Assembly: GCF_016920785.2 (NCBI RefSeq)
Contig: NW_024609880.1
Coordinates: 49,252,296 to 49,316,295 of the forward strand
Reading direction: 5' to 3'
DNA: 64,000 nucleotides
Source of the DNA: Ixodes scapularis
Taxonomy: Eukaryota; Arthropoda; Arachnida; Ixodida; Ixodidae
Position numbers and translations under genes: made by a program. This document shows, in pieces, positions 43,660-55,720 of this stretch. The notes under the pieces were generated by a model. That model did not search any database and was not told the origin of the DNA. It was given only the letters and a program-made list of their open reading frames with translations. The stretch's first letter is position 1. Every line of letters begins with the position of its first letter.

Positions 43660-45190
43660 TTGCGTCCACACGTGGATATGTCGCAGGTCGCAGTTCCGAC
43701 CGTAACCGAAAGTAGCCATCTTTGATACGAACGTGGATGACTTCGCCTGCCCTTTCTAAAAAGACTTGTTGCAGTTTTGGTTCCGGTATCTTGGATGGGG
43801 GCTCGTTTACATTTACCTTGCTTTGCGTTTCATTATTTTTTATGAACATTTTTAAGTTTAATAAAACAAGAGATAAAATGAAGGACTGTCTGTGTCACTA
43901 TTTTACTTAAACTTGGAGTTTTAGAGCTGTTTTCATTGAGTTAGTTTAAATGCTGTCGTTTCATCGGTCAAGTGGCATAACACAAGGAACTAAACCGACG
44001 GCTTCTATTGAGGTTTTCCTGTTCTGCGTTTTCGCCTGAGTAGATTAACAACCTTTTGATGTAAGGGATTGTACCAGTTTATAATTAAAAATCCAAACGA
44101 ACTTTGTTTTTTTGCGATAAAAAGTTTAAAGCGTTGGCAAGTGCCTAAAAATCGTTTCGTTTTGCCCATAAAACATCATAATAGAAAGAGAACTCCAAAT
44201 TTCTGTGATCTATTTGTTGTCATCAAAATAATAGTAAGTTGTTTTTCTAAATAATATTTACATCCTATTATATATCTCGACATTTTCCGATATAAGTACG
44301 CCGAAGAACGAATCATAAAGTTAAATGCCTGAACATACAAGTCACGCCCTACGTCTCTGAAACCGTCAGTGTTTTTAGAAGATTCATGTGGTAACGCCCC
44401 AAATAGATACATCTTTGTATTATTTTATTGAACTATATTATTGTTACTTTAATCTGTTTAATTATCTTTGTTCCTGTAGCTTTTTTTTTTAAGTGTTCTA
44501 AAACAGCGCGCTATAGAAAAGTTACCTTGCAATACTTGCTGCCCATCGTACAAAAATGTCTGTACTTTTCCAGGTAAATCATTTCGAGTTTAATTAATGT
44601 TGTAATATACAATTCGGTTTTGGAAACTACAGGTCTTTTGAGAAGTTAATATTCTTAAGTTTCGTTTTGGAAGACGCGTTAAACTTTAAAATTCGTGGAT
44701 ATGAATCTGTATTTTCTACCATCAACAGATTAAAGGAAGCGATGCCTTATTTAAATTCATTTTTTTTTATCTCAGAAGTAAGGAACGTGACATTTCAGCA
44801 ATGGAAATCTATACCCAATCTAAATACCATGGCTAAGTGAACTCGCATTACTCGTTTATTTAATTTATTACTAAAGCTCTACACATCTACACCGTAGATA
44901 TGTGTCATCCTGACAAGCTTAAGGCCCGTGAAACGCAGCATATACCTAACGTCGGCATTCCGGGTTTCAAGTTCGTCAATGGACCTTTGCATCGTTTATC
45001 ACCCGGGCGAAAAATGCTGAGTCAGTGAGCTGTGGACGCATGCGCAGCGTCTGATACACCGCACAGCAGATAAACAGCTTATGCTCAGAAGGCGTTCCAC
45101 AGCCTAGCAGAATGCGATTTTTGCAAACCTCTATACTCAGATCAGTACTGGGGCCGACCACAGCCAACAACACGATCCGGTGGGGGATTT
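43660..45190. other. No gene seen
   Basis: AT-rich. A minus-strand frame (43598-43849) runs into the hAT end and has no recognised motif. Confidence 0.35.
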
Positions 45191-45195
45191 GCCAT

Positions 45196-45245
45196 TTGCG
45201 CAGCATCAACCGGGGGGTCACGTGACACTCCATGACGCCACCTCT
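45196..45245 (+). repeat. Direct repeat with CACGTG, unit 1
   Basis: TTGCGCAGCATCAACCGGGG then GTCACGTGACACTCC; repeated at 45633-45697. Confidence 0.7.
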
Positions 45246-45449
45246 TTACGTCACGTATCTCTGCCGATGAGGGCCAAGCGACCTTCCCTTTCTTCGTGTT
45301 TTGACGGTTTGCGTTATTTGCGTTCGTCGATTGTCATGCTGATCGCTCCGCGAGCGGGTAGGCTCGGCCGCCGCGAATCGGCGTTTACCAGTGGGCCAAC
45401 TGGGTTAACACATTTGTAATGAGCCGCCGCAGACTGCCGCCGCGAAGGA

Positions 45450-45476
45450 GGGGGGGGGGGGGGGGGGGGGGGGGGG
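45450..45476 (+). repeat. 27-base G homopolymer
   Basis: Longest of several G runs in the window (others near 50230, 54829, 57397 and 59930). Confidence 0.95.
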
Positions 45477-45632
45477 CCTTTGTTATAGTTGACAATAAGC
45501 GAAAAAAAAAAAAAAGTCACGCTACCCCAACCAACCGAAATGCGTGACGCAGGGAGCTCTTACAAAGACGGCGAGTGACATGACGATGCATCTTTAGTTC
45601 TGCTTGATTAGCTCCATACGATGGGAGTTGCT

Positions 45633-45697
45633 ATTGCGCAGCATCAACCGGGGGGAGGGGGGGGGGGTCACGTGATCCTCCAGTGACGTCGTCTCCC
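45633..45697 (+). repeat. Direct repeat with CACGTG, unit 2
   Basis: TTGCGCAGCATCAACCGGGG with an expanded G tract, then GTCACGTGATCCTCC. Confidence 0.7.
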
Positions 45698-45744
45698 TAT
45701 TGAAAAAAGACTTTTCAGCCCTGATGTGTTATGGGACCCCACCA

Positions 45745-45850
45745 GACCTTAAAGACTTTCAGACTTCAAACTTTAACCCTTCAGACTTAAAAACTTCAGA
45801 CTTTGACTTCAGACTACAGACTGCAGACTTCAGACGTCAGAATTGAGACT
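45745..45850 (+). repeat. Minisatellite of CTTCAGA-like units
   Basis: About 12 imperfect units such as ACTTCAGACT and ACTGCAGACTT in a row. Confidence 0.8.
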
Positions 45851-46112
45851 TTAGCCCTTCGGCCTAACCCCTTAGCCAACCTACCTTAGAAATGCAGCTT
45901 TCCGGAAAGCCGCGACAAATCAAAATGTGTGCAAAGAGTTTTCTCAAATCCGCGCGCAAGCAGCTGCCTGCAGACAAGTGATTAGACCAAATGGGGACAA
46001 CCGAGTTGTTTGTCGCAAAAAATATATTTCGAGGTACTCAAAATGCCGCTGGGTAATTTCCTGAGACGTAAGGTAGTTCAACTAATAAAACCGAACAGAC
46101 GCACCGCTCGGA

Positions 46113-46463
46113 GTGGAACTCAACGCCGACCTGGAGGGCCCGAAACACAAAGAGCGCTTCAAGGAATGGGCGCGATGGTACACGGACGAGTCCGTCGACC
46201 ACGACGCACGCACAGTAACAGCCGCAGCACGGAGTTGACACTTCGGAGCACGAGCAGCGGAGCGCCTTCCCTTTGCACGCTCGGCGATAGCCGAGCTGGC
46301 GGCGCTTCGCCGGGCACTGTCCTTGGCTGAAGCAGAGAGTGCGCCCGACCGCCTGGTAATCCTGAGCGACTCGAAGGCGGCACAGACCCAGCTTACCAAC
46401 CTTGAGCGTGCACCACCGCTCACCAGAGAGTTGGCGAACGCGGCGATCACGTTGCAGCGCTAA
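46113..46463 (+). pseudogene. RNase H domain fragment of a LINE
   Basis: One frame reads VELNADLEGPKHKERFKEWA, RWYTDESVDHDARTVTAAA, a TGA at 46236, then AIAELAALRRALSLAEAESA, PDRLVILSDSKAAQTQL and RELANAAITLQR. The YTDxS, AELAAL and LSDSKAA blocks are the RNase H catalytic D, E, D positions as found in I- and R1-type LINEs. A single nonsense codon breaks it and no RT flanks it. Confidence 0.75.
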
Positions 46464-46481
46464 GAATGGAGAAACGCCTTC

Positions 46482-46795
46482 CGTTACGTTACAGTGCCTT
46501 CCGTCACGTTACAGAAATGCCTGACGTCACGTTACACTGTGAGGTCAGGCCACAGCATTACGTGACATCGTGATGTCACGAAACGTGATCAGATAATGCG
46601 CGGTCACGTGAACTGGCGTCAAGTCACGTGGACACCTTAGCTCGCGGTGCCACAAGACATCACGATATCACGTGACGTCGTGTGGCACCATGACGTCACG
46701 TGACATTGTGTTGTAAGGGCGTCATGTGGTCACGTGACGTAGCGTCACTTGACACCATGACGTCAGGTGAAACCATAACGTCACAGAGGGCGCTC
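46482..46795 (+). repeat. CACGTG/TGACGTCA-rich degenerate tandem tract
   Basis: Within about 310 bp there are five CACGTG and three GACGTCA sites plus many near matches (GTCACGTT, CACGATATCACG). Looks like a degenerate repeat of a GTCACGTGAC-type unit. Confidence 0.7.
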
Positions 46796-46799
46796 TGAG

Positions 46800-48890
46800 T
46801 GCACAAATGCTATACGCTTGGAATACACCGAAGCGAAATGCAGACTTGTGTTCCTCTTCCGCTGATAACACTGATGAATTGAGAGATTGAGAGATATTCA
46901 GCCATGCTGAAGCTGAAGCCTCACTCGGGACGCTCGTTCTTTCGTTCGCCCCGCAGCTTGAGTTCTCGGAAAAGCGTGGCAAGACCTGTAGTTCAAGGAA
47001 ACGCGGTGCCATTTCCCAGGCACTTTGAGGGTGCGAGCTAGTTTCACAGCCGCGCATGGTCCTCTGAGATTCTGACCACTAGCTCACATAAACATATATA
47101 GGACAAAGGCGAGATGGTCAAAGCTCGGCGTGGGTGGAAAAGAGCGAAGATGAAAGAAGGGGACGGCGTAAAAGAGGTGGACAGTCTTTCGTGCTATCCA
47201 TTTCTTTCGTCGCTTGCTTTTCCTAATCCAATTGCCGTGTTCGTTAGCACAGAGCTTTGAGAGGAGTCCTCGATGTCTCACAGTCGTCGAAGGGAAGTCC
47301 CTTTTACAACTGACACCTCGATCTCGGACACCGAGTCAGTCCGAAGACATAAAATGCTTTAATTCAAGACGTCGCAAACATGCCGAGTTCGGATGCAGGT
47401 ATTCCCGGCGTCGCAGGTGACGCAGCTGAAGCGAGCGGCGTGTTAACACGCGACGCGGAAGCGCTTCCTCTTCATCCTCCTCCATCCCTTCATCCTGTGG
47501 CGTTATTTTTTTCCGAAGGTTATGGACCGACACGCTGTTTACAAACAAGCCCGCGCTTGCTCACACAAGGTATGGGCGCCGCGCATGCGCAGAAATCAAA
47601 CTCGAGTGAACTGGCGCCTGCGCATGCGCAGTGCCGTCGACAGCGCCACCGCAGCTGCGTTGCGTCAGGGACGCGTGTTGGTCTATACATGCCAGGACGC
47701 CACCACGCAGCTAGATTAACAGGCGAAATTAACTTGGCAGCTGGCCAACTCTGCAGCAGCTACCGTTTTCTAACCGCTCTTTATCGAAGCTTTGTTTTTA
47801 GTTTTTTCGCCGTATGCAGAAGCGATTTCAGTAAGAAAGTATTTCATTCTTTCAAAACTGAGAGCTCTACCCAAAGTCGTTTCCGTAAGCTCAAGAGCGA
47901 GGCCAAATTGATACTTACCGATAGTTCCGTCGTAATAGGAGAGAGGCATTTACGCCAAGATTTTGGATCGGAATTCACGCCACTCTGTTTCTAAACCTTC
48001 GCGATAAAACACCAAGATGGCGACGGCGCCTCATTGCATCGCGTCGAGAAGAGACGTTACGCACTTCGATGTAGAAATGTATGCCTTCTAGACGTCCAAC
48101 CCATAAGAAAACGCCTTAATACTGTGCAAGTTTTGTTCTCTTTCTTTTTTTTTCTGTGAGAACAACAAACACGTATCACAAAGCACGTTCACGCAACAGC
48201 TTGCAGCGCTTCATTTCTCAGGTTTATAAATGGATCGTGCGCTTCCCCACGTCCTTGGGAAAGCCGCCGTCGCGAGTCGTTTACCTCCCTCCCACCGTGG
48301 AGTTAACTCATTCCTACATCATGGGAAGACAAATCGTCTTGGACCACCATCTGTGTGGTTAAAAACTGCGATTCGCGGCAGGTGTTCTGTTAGGATAGCT
48401 CCATTTTGGTCGGTTCAAAAAAAAAAAAAAAAAAAGTGAATGATGTAAATAACTTGCATGAATAAACTTTTTTTCTTTTCTTGCTGGAACGCTATACGTG
48501 CTCAGTGGGTAAAAAAGCATAAAAGTATCGGCCGGCCGTAGTGCCCTGCCGCTCCTTCGCCGAACGGAATCATCGGACGCGTGTCACTCGCTATTCCACA
48601 GCAACTTGTTTCTGTGGCTAGCTACCAGCATGTTGAAAGGGTCGTTCAAGATACTCGTAGCTAGCCATTTACTTTAACTCATTAAGAATATATACCTTGT
48701 AAGCGCGAGGATGATGCCTAATTATCGCATCGTAAACGCACTCCAAAACAACGGTGGACTTTGTGGAACCCTCAAAACATGTTCGGGGTTTCGATTCATT
48801 GGTCAACACTTAACACTGAAACCGTTTACGGCGATAGATACCCATAATTAGAAAATGAAAAACGTTTACGATTCTCTGTAATGCTGAATT
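46800..48890. other. No gene confirmed
   Basis: Contains an R2 repeat copy (47535-47595) within a 204-codon chance frame (47380-47994), and an A tract near 48417-48435. A short frame around 48200-48360 (FISQVYKWIVRFPTSLGKP) has no splice support. Confidence 0.35.
47535..47595 (+). repeat. Dispersed repeat R2 copy
   Basis: ACAAACAAGCCCGCGCTTGC followed by GCGCATGCGCAG; see 16655-16700. Confidence 0.45.
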
Positions 48891-49132
48891 AGAGCGCACC
48901 TCTTGAAGAGGAGAGGTATGCCCTTCCTCCCCCTCCGTACCCTCCGCTCCTCCTCTCCTGCTCTCCTCCCATTTAGCGGGAACTTTTCGCTAAATTTACC
49001 GCTAAATTGAGCGGACCAATTTTCCCGCTAACTTTAGCGGGGAAATAATGCAACGCCCGCTGTTACGTCGACGGCGACGGCGACGCCGCTCAAGCCGGAA
49101 ACGGGCGCCTAAGAGCTGCGCTCTAAAAGTCA
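48891..49132. mobile_element. MITE family L, copy 1
   Basis: TIR TTAGAGCGCACCTCTT and inverse AAGAGCTGCGCTCTAA. Inner GCGACGGCGACGCCGCTC, then CGGAAACGGGCGCC; 242 bp. Confidence 0.7.
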
Positions 49133-50167
49133 TTATCGTGTAATCAGATGAGAACCGATACTTGTCATTCGATATTTTGACCTTGCGATTTCAAGCGGGA
49201 ACGGCTAGAATATGATCCTACTTGTCTCAAGTTTGAACCTTGATGACGTACCGAAGGTAGAGTTAATTATCCCCAATTATAATGTACGCTACGCTTGATA
49301 CGAAATTGGGATTCAAGCGAGGGTAGCCGGTTACGTCTACGGTGATTCCTGATATATAGCTACAGGAGGCAGCTTATCGATCACCCCAAAAGTGCGAAAG
49401 AAATCATAAGAGAGCTGGCATCTCGACTTCTCTCGACAACGGTGTTACTGCATGCCGCTAGGACTGACGCGATAAATACCGGTGTCACCGCAGAAGCGCG
49501 ACAGAGGGGCGGAAGATGACGCCAGCATAGAAAGAATAGTGACGCCGCGGCCGCCATGGTCCACGCTTGAGGCTCACAGCGAGTCTACAGAGAGCCGTTC
49601 ACGTCCACGCGCACAGTTTTTCAATCGAGCGCATCGAGGTTAAAACGAGCACAATTACTCTCGCCCATACCAACAGACAAGCACGAGAACGTCAAGGTGA
49701 CTGGTAAGAACATTACACGACTAAACACAGCAGGCGCAAATAAGGCCTTGTAGGCTTTCGCGAAAGGCATTGAACGCACGGCGCTAGGACCACATTAAAA
49801 AGTGTCGTTATGTCCCCCCCTCCCTTTTTCCAACACACACACACACACACCGCCGTTGTATTTGGAAACTTGCCCCATTCGGTGCCGCCAAAACCAAAAC
49901 ACCTTGCAAGAAGTGCAGAGCAGGAACTTTACGATATAAACTTCACCCGTCCTACCTCGGCAGTATAATAAAACAAACTTCCCAACTTGACCAGTACAAA
50001 TATCTTCCTTCCGTAAAAACTAGGTTTGCCTTTTAAACCTACGTTGCGTCGTCTGCCTACGCCCCAGCCTTGTCGACAGGTCCATCGCTTTCTTGACCTG
50101 CCATCTCCTTCTGTTTTTTTTTTTCCTTTTCTTTTTCCTTTGCTTTTTTTCCTTAACATGTTTTTTT
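49133..50167. other. No gene confirmed
   Basis: GC-rich stretch at 49500-49700 with a possible donor (CTG then GTAAGAAC, 49701) but no supporting frame; (CA)n near 49836-49850. Confidence 0.35.
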
Positions 50168-50413
50168 TTAGAGCGCAGCTCTTAGGGGCCCGTTTCCAGC
50201 CTGAGCGGCGTCGGCGTCGGCGTCGCCGTCGGCGTAACCGGGGGGGGGGGGTCACGTGACCCCCCCCCCCCCCGAGGTCACGTGATCCCCCCCGAGGTCA
50301 CGTGACCCCCCTTTCCTGAGACCACGTGACCCCCGGGGTCACGTGACTACCCGCAGGTGACGTGACCCCCCTCAGTACCCTTCCCTACTCCTCCTCAAGA
50401 GCTGCCCTCCAAT
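50168..50413. mobile_element. MITE family L, copy 2 (inverse)
   Basis: TTTAGAGCGCAGCTCTTAGG left, AAGAGCTGCCCTCCAA right. Shares GGGCCCGTTTCCAGCC and GTCGGCGTCGCCGTCGGC with the inverse of copy 1; carries a CACGTG tandem block. Confidence 0.7.
50250..50375 (+). repeat. Tandem GGTCACGTGACCCCCC repeat
   Basis: Five CACGTG-centred units with C-rich spacers of different lengths, inside MITE L copy 2. Confidence 0.85.
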
Positions 50414-50964
50414 TCGGCGTTACAGGGATTTGTAAACGGCTTTCATTTTTTTACTTTGTGACTGCCGTCTGTTGCTCTCTTGCCGCGCTTTTAAAAAAGT
50501 TATTTGAACTAAAAAAAACAACTAAATTGAACTCACCATCCTGCACATGAACCGAGGAAACAGCCGAGGCACTGCATACCCTGTGCCGCACACACACTAT
50601 ACACGCTGGTTCTCCACCAGCATTAAAAACTGTGAAACTACGCAAAACATTACAAGGCCATGTGACGTCGCAATTCCCTCTACTCAATTTAGCGGGGAAA
50701 ATTTTCCCGGACAATTTAGCGGAACGATTGTGACGTCACGTGGCATGGTGGCACGTGATACCGTGAAATCACATGGCTGTGGCGTAACATGTCACGTAAT
50801 CATAATTTCCCCTCTAAATTCAGCGGACCCCGACCCTACACCGCACACGAACCGCATCTTGCGGATCTGCTGCAAAATTTCGGAACGGGTCTATGCGCCA
50901 TCTGGTGGCGTCTGCGCCAATTATCCGAACCCGCCGTCATTGTTTGGGCACGCACCCTGAGCCA
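50414..50964. other. No gene seen
   Basis: Blocks with AATTTAGCGGG words near 50685-50725 and 50815-50830 resemble the centre of MITE L copy 1 (48975-49045). Confidence 0.4.
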
Positions 50965-51027
50965 ACGTTATTAGATTACCTCAGTTGTGGAACTCCCGCG
51001 GAGGGGGGTACCCCCCTCACTCACTTC
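50965..51027 (+). repeat. Repeat H head, left of the LINE insertion
   Basis: CAACGTTATTAGATTACCTC, GGAACTCCCGCGG, GGGGGGTACC; the rest of repeat H resumes at 52934. Confidence 0.6.
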
Positions 51028-51034
51028 AATCCGC

Positions 51035-52933
51035 TGCTGCTGCTGATGATGATGATTTTATGGCTGTTCCCTTTGAAGCGGGCGGTTTGAAAAAAAAATC
51101 AGACCTAGCCGAATAAAAACGGAGAGAAAAAAAATTGCACTACTGTTGCATTCTTCGCCACCAGTCCTCCAGCCTCCTTTTAGTCCTCTCGACTGCGTCG
51201 CTGCACTTCCAGCTGGGCTGCAGTGCCACTGCAGCGCGATTTAAGTCCGCGGTGGGCCAGCACACAGCATCCCTGCCTGTGTCCCCAACTCGGAAGCCGA
51301 GGGCTTCTGCCAGAAATTGTTCGTGTGATTGTGCCTCGTCTAGATGCAGCCCGTTGTCTGGCGCCTGGCCCCAATCTACCGGGTGTCTTGGTACGAGACT
51401 TGGGCAGGAGAGCACAATATGCTTGATAGTTTCCTCGGTTTCGCCACATGCCCGGCATGATGTTGATTGTATCTGTTGGTCAAAACGCTGCCTGTACACT
51501 AGCGTTCTTAGCCCTCCCGCACGTGCTTCAAAAAGCAGGCGGCTGCCCAGGCTATTATCATACAGGGTTGTCTCTGTCGATATTTAATTTTTCCAGCGGT
51601 TGTACACTTGCAGGGTTGACTTCGAGCGGGCCGCCTCCGACCACTGCACAGCCTCTTCCTCGCGCACTCTCTTCCGCACCTCCAGTTCCCACTTTTGCTC
51701 TGTAGTGGCAGCCATGGGCACAGTAAAGAAGCCATATTTCTATTCCAGCTGGTACAGTCGCTTTCTCCACTTTGTCTGTATCCCTGTCAAGTGTATGTAC
51801 ACAAATAGTCGTTTGGCCCACCGTCCTCGGTCCATGAGTCGCAGACGCCCGTCGTAGCCGATCTTGCTAGCTGCTTCTCTGGCTTCAAACGATGACCATC
51901 CAAGATCTCCTTGGACCTCTTCGTTCGCCACCATGCCATGGCAGCCTAGGGCCTGCCTCCCAACTTCGCGCTGCCGGCGCTCCAGAATGTCCCTCACGTC
52001 TCCAGGAATGCGCACAACAGCATTAGCAAACGTTAGGCCAGGAACCATGGCTGCTTTCCAGAGTTCCCTTGTAACCAGAAATCGATTGCAGCTCCATAGG
52101 TTACGCTTGCGAAGGACACTGGTGTTTCGCACGGCCGTCTTTCTGAGGTGGAGATGGTGTTCCGCTAGGTATTCTGGCTTATTTGTGAGTAGAATACCCA
52201 GGTACTTATAGGTGCCTTGCAGGGGGATTCGTTCGCCCTTCAGCACGCAGTGACCAAGACGCGGCTCTTCAGGTCCGGCTAGTTGCACGACTGCCGACTT
52301 TTTGCTGTTGAAGCGAAGGCAGCGCGCATCCGCCTCTTCTACACAAATGACTAAAAGCTGCTGTAGTGACTCTACACTTTCCGCTGTAAGTACGATGTCA
52401 TCCGCAAAGGTGAGACCTGGTAGCGTCCAGTTCACTGGCTCTCCTTTTTCTAAATGGGTGAAAGAGAATCCTACCCCCGACTGGAGCAAGCGCCTCTCTA
52501 GCCCCGACACATAGAGTATATATAAGAGAGGAGAAAGCGGACAGCCTTGTCGTAGACCTCTTGTTACAGTCACTTGCTCCGATTTGGTACCATTCATCTC
52601 TGTTGTCACCGCGTTGCCCGAATACAGGCATCGGACGAGGGCCAACCACTGCCGTGGCATGTCTAACTGTTCTAGGTGCTGGAGCAATACCTCGTGGGGT
52701 ACACTGTCGTAAGCTTTCGCAATGTCAAGGAAGCAGCACAGGAATTTTCTTCCTTCCTTGCGGGCGACCTCAATACACTGGGTGATCGTAAAAATGTTGT
52801 CCTCCAGTCGGCGACCCCGACGGAAACCTCCCTGCAGCTCCGTTAACACCCCATTCTCCTCTGCCCATGCTGCCATTCTTCGTTCCCATCGATTTAAGAT
52901 GGGAACGCCAAGCGTTTTCGCCAAGCGTTTTCG
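51035..52933 (-). mobile_element. 5'-truncated non-LTR retrotransposon, minus strand
   Basis: Contains RT and a C-terminal zinc-knuckle segment (51140-52942), a short 3' UTR, and a (TCA)n(GCA)n-type tail at 51035-51060. The 5' end stops inside the RT N-terminal region. Inserted into a copy of repeat H. Confidence 0.8.
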
Positions 52934-52942
52934 AAGCGCCAT
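51140..52942 (-). pseudogene. LINE reverse transcriptase with C-terminal CCHC motif, two nonsense codons
   Basis: A single minus-strand frame. The first 400 codons (52942-51740) hold RT blocks: GVLTELQGGFRRGR at 31-44, motif A FLDIAKAYDS at 71-80, motif B GLRQGCPLSPLLY at 129-141, and motif C FADD at 179-182. A TAG (51742-51740) and a TAA (51586-51584) interrupt the same frame. The tail then reads CRACGETEETIKHIVLSCP, the CxxC...H...C motif of many LINE ORF2 ends, and stops at 51140. The N-terminal endonuclease and early RT are missing; the first residues are probably non-LINE flank. Catalytic residues look intact, so decay is recent to moderate. Confidence 0.85.
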
Positions 52943-53000
52943 CTATATTTTCGTTTCATAACTATGCGTTCCAAAGAGCCCAGCTGAAGCGCCTAAAGGC
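52934..53000 (+). repeat. Repeat H body, right of the LINE insertion
   Basis: GAAGCGCCATCTATATTTTC, then GTTTCATAAC; corresponds to GAAGTGCCACCTAGATTTTC at 28080-28100. A short duplication, CCAAGCGTTTTCG twice, sits just before it (52907-52932). Confidence 0.55.
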
Positions 53001-53443
53001 GATCACAACGCCGCCATTAATCCTGCAGCGGTCACTCGCGGAACTGCACGTAACAACCATTTTGGCTTCAATCGGCCATTTCGGAGCCGAAACAGATACA
53101 GTGGAAAGAGGTACAGAAAAGCCAGCCCCGTCGCCCCCGCGGACGCGCCGCGAATTCGCCTCGAAGTTAAGATGAGCCTAGGTCGGGACGTGCTACCTGA
53201 AATCCCCGCTGAGGCATGGTTGTATTAAAACCATATTAATTGTACCGCAAAACCTTGCAAACTAAAGGTTTTAGAAAACATCACGCGCCCCTCATTTTGT
53301 ACTAAACTCCAACAAAAACGACTACAAAAAGAGTTTTTTTCTGTTGTTTTTTACGTTTCTAGTAACGTTGAAACGTACGCATCCTGATTCAGGTACCAAA
53401 GCAGCCGTCTGGCGGCGCGTCGAGTGACGCTTGGCGAGTCGTG

Positions 53444-53530
53444 GTGAGTGAGGGGGGTACTGTTCGTGCATGCGGCGTCTATGAGCAGTTCCGTAACTGA
53501 GCTAATCTAATAACGTTGCCCTGAGCATGT
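53444..53530 (-). repeat. Repeat H head, inverted copy
   Basis: Minus strand: CAACGTTATTAGATTAGCTC, AGTTACGGAACTGCTC, then GTACCCCCCTCACTCAC; near-identical ends to 50965-51027. Confidence 0.65.
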
Positions 53531-54389
53531 ATCGAGAGCGAGTGTGACGTCAGCGTTCGGTGAGGACTCGGATCCAATCACACGCTTCATGTCCAAAAGA
53601 AAATGGCGACAGCCAACGCTGTTCCATGGACTTTCTCAAAGGGTCTATATACAACGGATGCCGCAGTAAAACATGCGCGACCTATTCGTGAACTTTGTTT
53701 TAGTTTAGCGCCCGAAGTTACTGGGAAAGAAAGAAAAGCTAGTACACCGATGCGATGTTGTTGATCTATATATCTCGAAATTTCATCGGGTAGCAGGGTG
53801 TATATCGGCTTTAATTACATAAGAACAAGCGCCTGAAATTACGCTCTTTAATTACAGGAAAAGGTTTGTAATGACGCTAATGTACGACGACCGGATTCGG
53901 AAGTGATGCCGTCTTGATTACCCTATTCAGCAACGACGGCGCCCTCGACGTTTTCCGGGTAGAAGCGATAGGAACTAATTAAGCTTGTTCGGACGATGCA
54001 AACTGGGTTTCAGCTTTCGTGTCTGCGGCATGGAACTGCCTCGTTGAAAGAGTGCGGCACCAATTCAGGGTAAATAACTCGTGTTTACGCTTGCCTATGG
54101 GCAACAACACACCGTGATTTCATTCCGCTGCCTAACCGACGCGCTTATCAAAACCACGTGTGCGCGTCTACTTCACAGATGTTCGCTTTTGGAATCACGT
54201 GCACACATCTACCCCCCCCCCCCATCCCCCTAAAAAAAAATTATATAACTAACATATTAGTAGTACAATTGCGAGAAATATGAGCTGAAACATTCCTTCG
54301 TGCTTCTTCGGTGTAGCTGCCAGTTTTTCAAGGAGCTGTGGTCCAATCTAGGAATGGAACGCCAAGGTTGGGGTCCCAAGCTTTCGACT
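53531..54389. other. No gene seen
   Basis: No exon or repeat recognised apart from a C run at 54213-54223 and an A run near 54232. Confidence 0.35.
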
Positions 54390-54547
54390 TAATAGCGAGT
54401 TTTAGTAGATCATGTTTACACTCCACTAAGCCCCTCCGCTACCCGGAACTCTACAGCTAAGGCCATCGGCGTGCAGGCGCAGTGGTGGTCTCTTCGTAGC
54501 GGAGGGTTAGCGGAGGGGGAAACACGGTGTACTAAATCTCTCTATTG
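54390..54547. mobile_element. MITE family S, copy with clear TIRs
   Basis: Left ATAGCGAGTTTTAGTAGATC, right inverse of ATAGAGAGATTTAGTACACC; the core CATCGGCGTGCAGGCGCAGT is the inverse of 28318-28495. Confidence 0.7.
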
Positions 54548-55720
54548 ACAATTTGAGGAATGCTACAGCTTGTGGAAACCACTGACGCAGAAAAAATAAG
54601 TCAGATCGTGTGTTTCGCGTCATATTTTCAGCGGGGGTACACCCCATTTCACCAGTGGTAACGTATGAGCTCATTTACTCGAATGTAAAGCGACCACCCT
54701 TAACAAACAAAGTCCGAGCGTCTGACACTACGCAGGACTAAGCGTGTGTTGACGAAGGTGAATTAAGCTACGAAAGACTACGAAAAACTCAAAATCGTGC
54801 ACTTTGTTTTGTTTTGTTTTTTGGCTGGAGGGGGGGGGGGGGGCGTTTATATGTGTTTTTAGACTCAGTGGCAAGCCGGATGCCGCGCTGCTTTCTTTGG
54901 ATACCCTAGCTTCAACACGGTCACTAGACTATTATTTCAGAAGTAGTGAAAACTGCGCGTGCACAGATTTCATGGGTGCTCAAGATGCGCAAGTGCACCT
55001 GCGCCCATAGCTTTAACAGCTTAGCCATTAAAAGTTGTCCAAGAGTCTAGTGCGCTAACTCTGGTTAAGCAATACTGTAGATAAGTGTGCCCGTGTAACC
55101 TGAGTATTGAAGTTGGAAGCCAGCGCTGGGTTTAATTCGACTTTGCATCTTTATTATCTCACCCCGTACGCATGGAATCCACGTGGCTGCGTCTGAACGT
55201 GCAGGCCAAAGATAACCACGTCAAGTCTTTTCAAAATGTGACTTGAAAATTTCGCAGGAACTTGTAATGTTCACGTCACTTACGTTTCTCTTTAAATCTT
55301 GTTATTATCGTCCGGTTAGTGGTACAAGTGGCAAACAAACGCTTTACGAATAACAGCCGAGAATTGGTGACATTAAAAGTTCCGGGATATTTCTTTCTTT
55401 CGGGAAAATTGACAGTCCCATGTACAAGTCGACCGTCTTTTCAACAACAATCTCGTGCATCTTTACACTTAGTCTTGGACAACTTCACAAACGCAGGGTG
55501 TGTCTTATTTGGTTCATGAATCTTGCTTCGCATGGGAACGCTGCACCGGAAAACAACATTAAACATATACAATCACATGTAAAAAAAAGGTGATTAGAGT
55601 TTTTTTACTGATGAAGTAAGAAAATGTATGCTTTTGGCTATCAAAAAAGTTAGGTAATTTAGGAAGTGTATTTGACAACATTTGCTCGCCGTGCGTTGTT
55701 TCGTTGTTTCTGAGCTTCCA
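54548..55720. other. No gene seen
   Basis: G run at 54829-54843; otherwise nothing recognised. Confidence 0.35.

Noticed and set aside
46010..46330. 106-codon frame overlapping the RNase H fragment
   Set aside because: It is an out-of-frame shadow; the RNase H catalytic blocks are in another frame.
47380..47994. 204-codon plus-strand open frame
   Set aside because: It overlaps a dispersed repeat and a TC-rich tract, has no recognisable domain and no splice or codon signature; most likely chance.
49500..49702. Possible first exon ending CTG/GTAAGAAC
   Set aside because: Donor-like only; no island as sharp as at 12.5-12.9 kb and no downstream exon.
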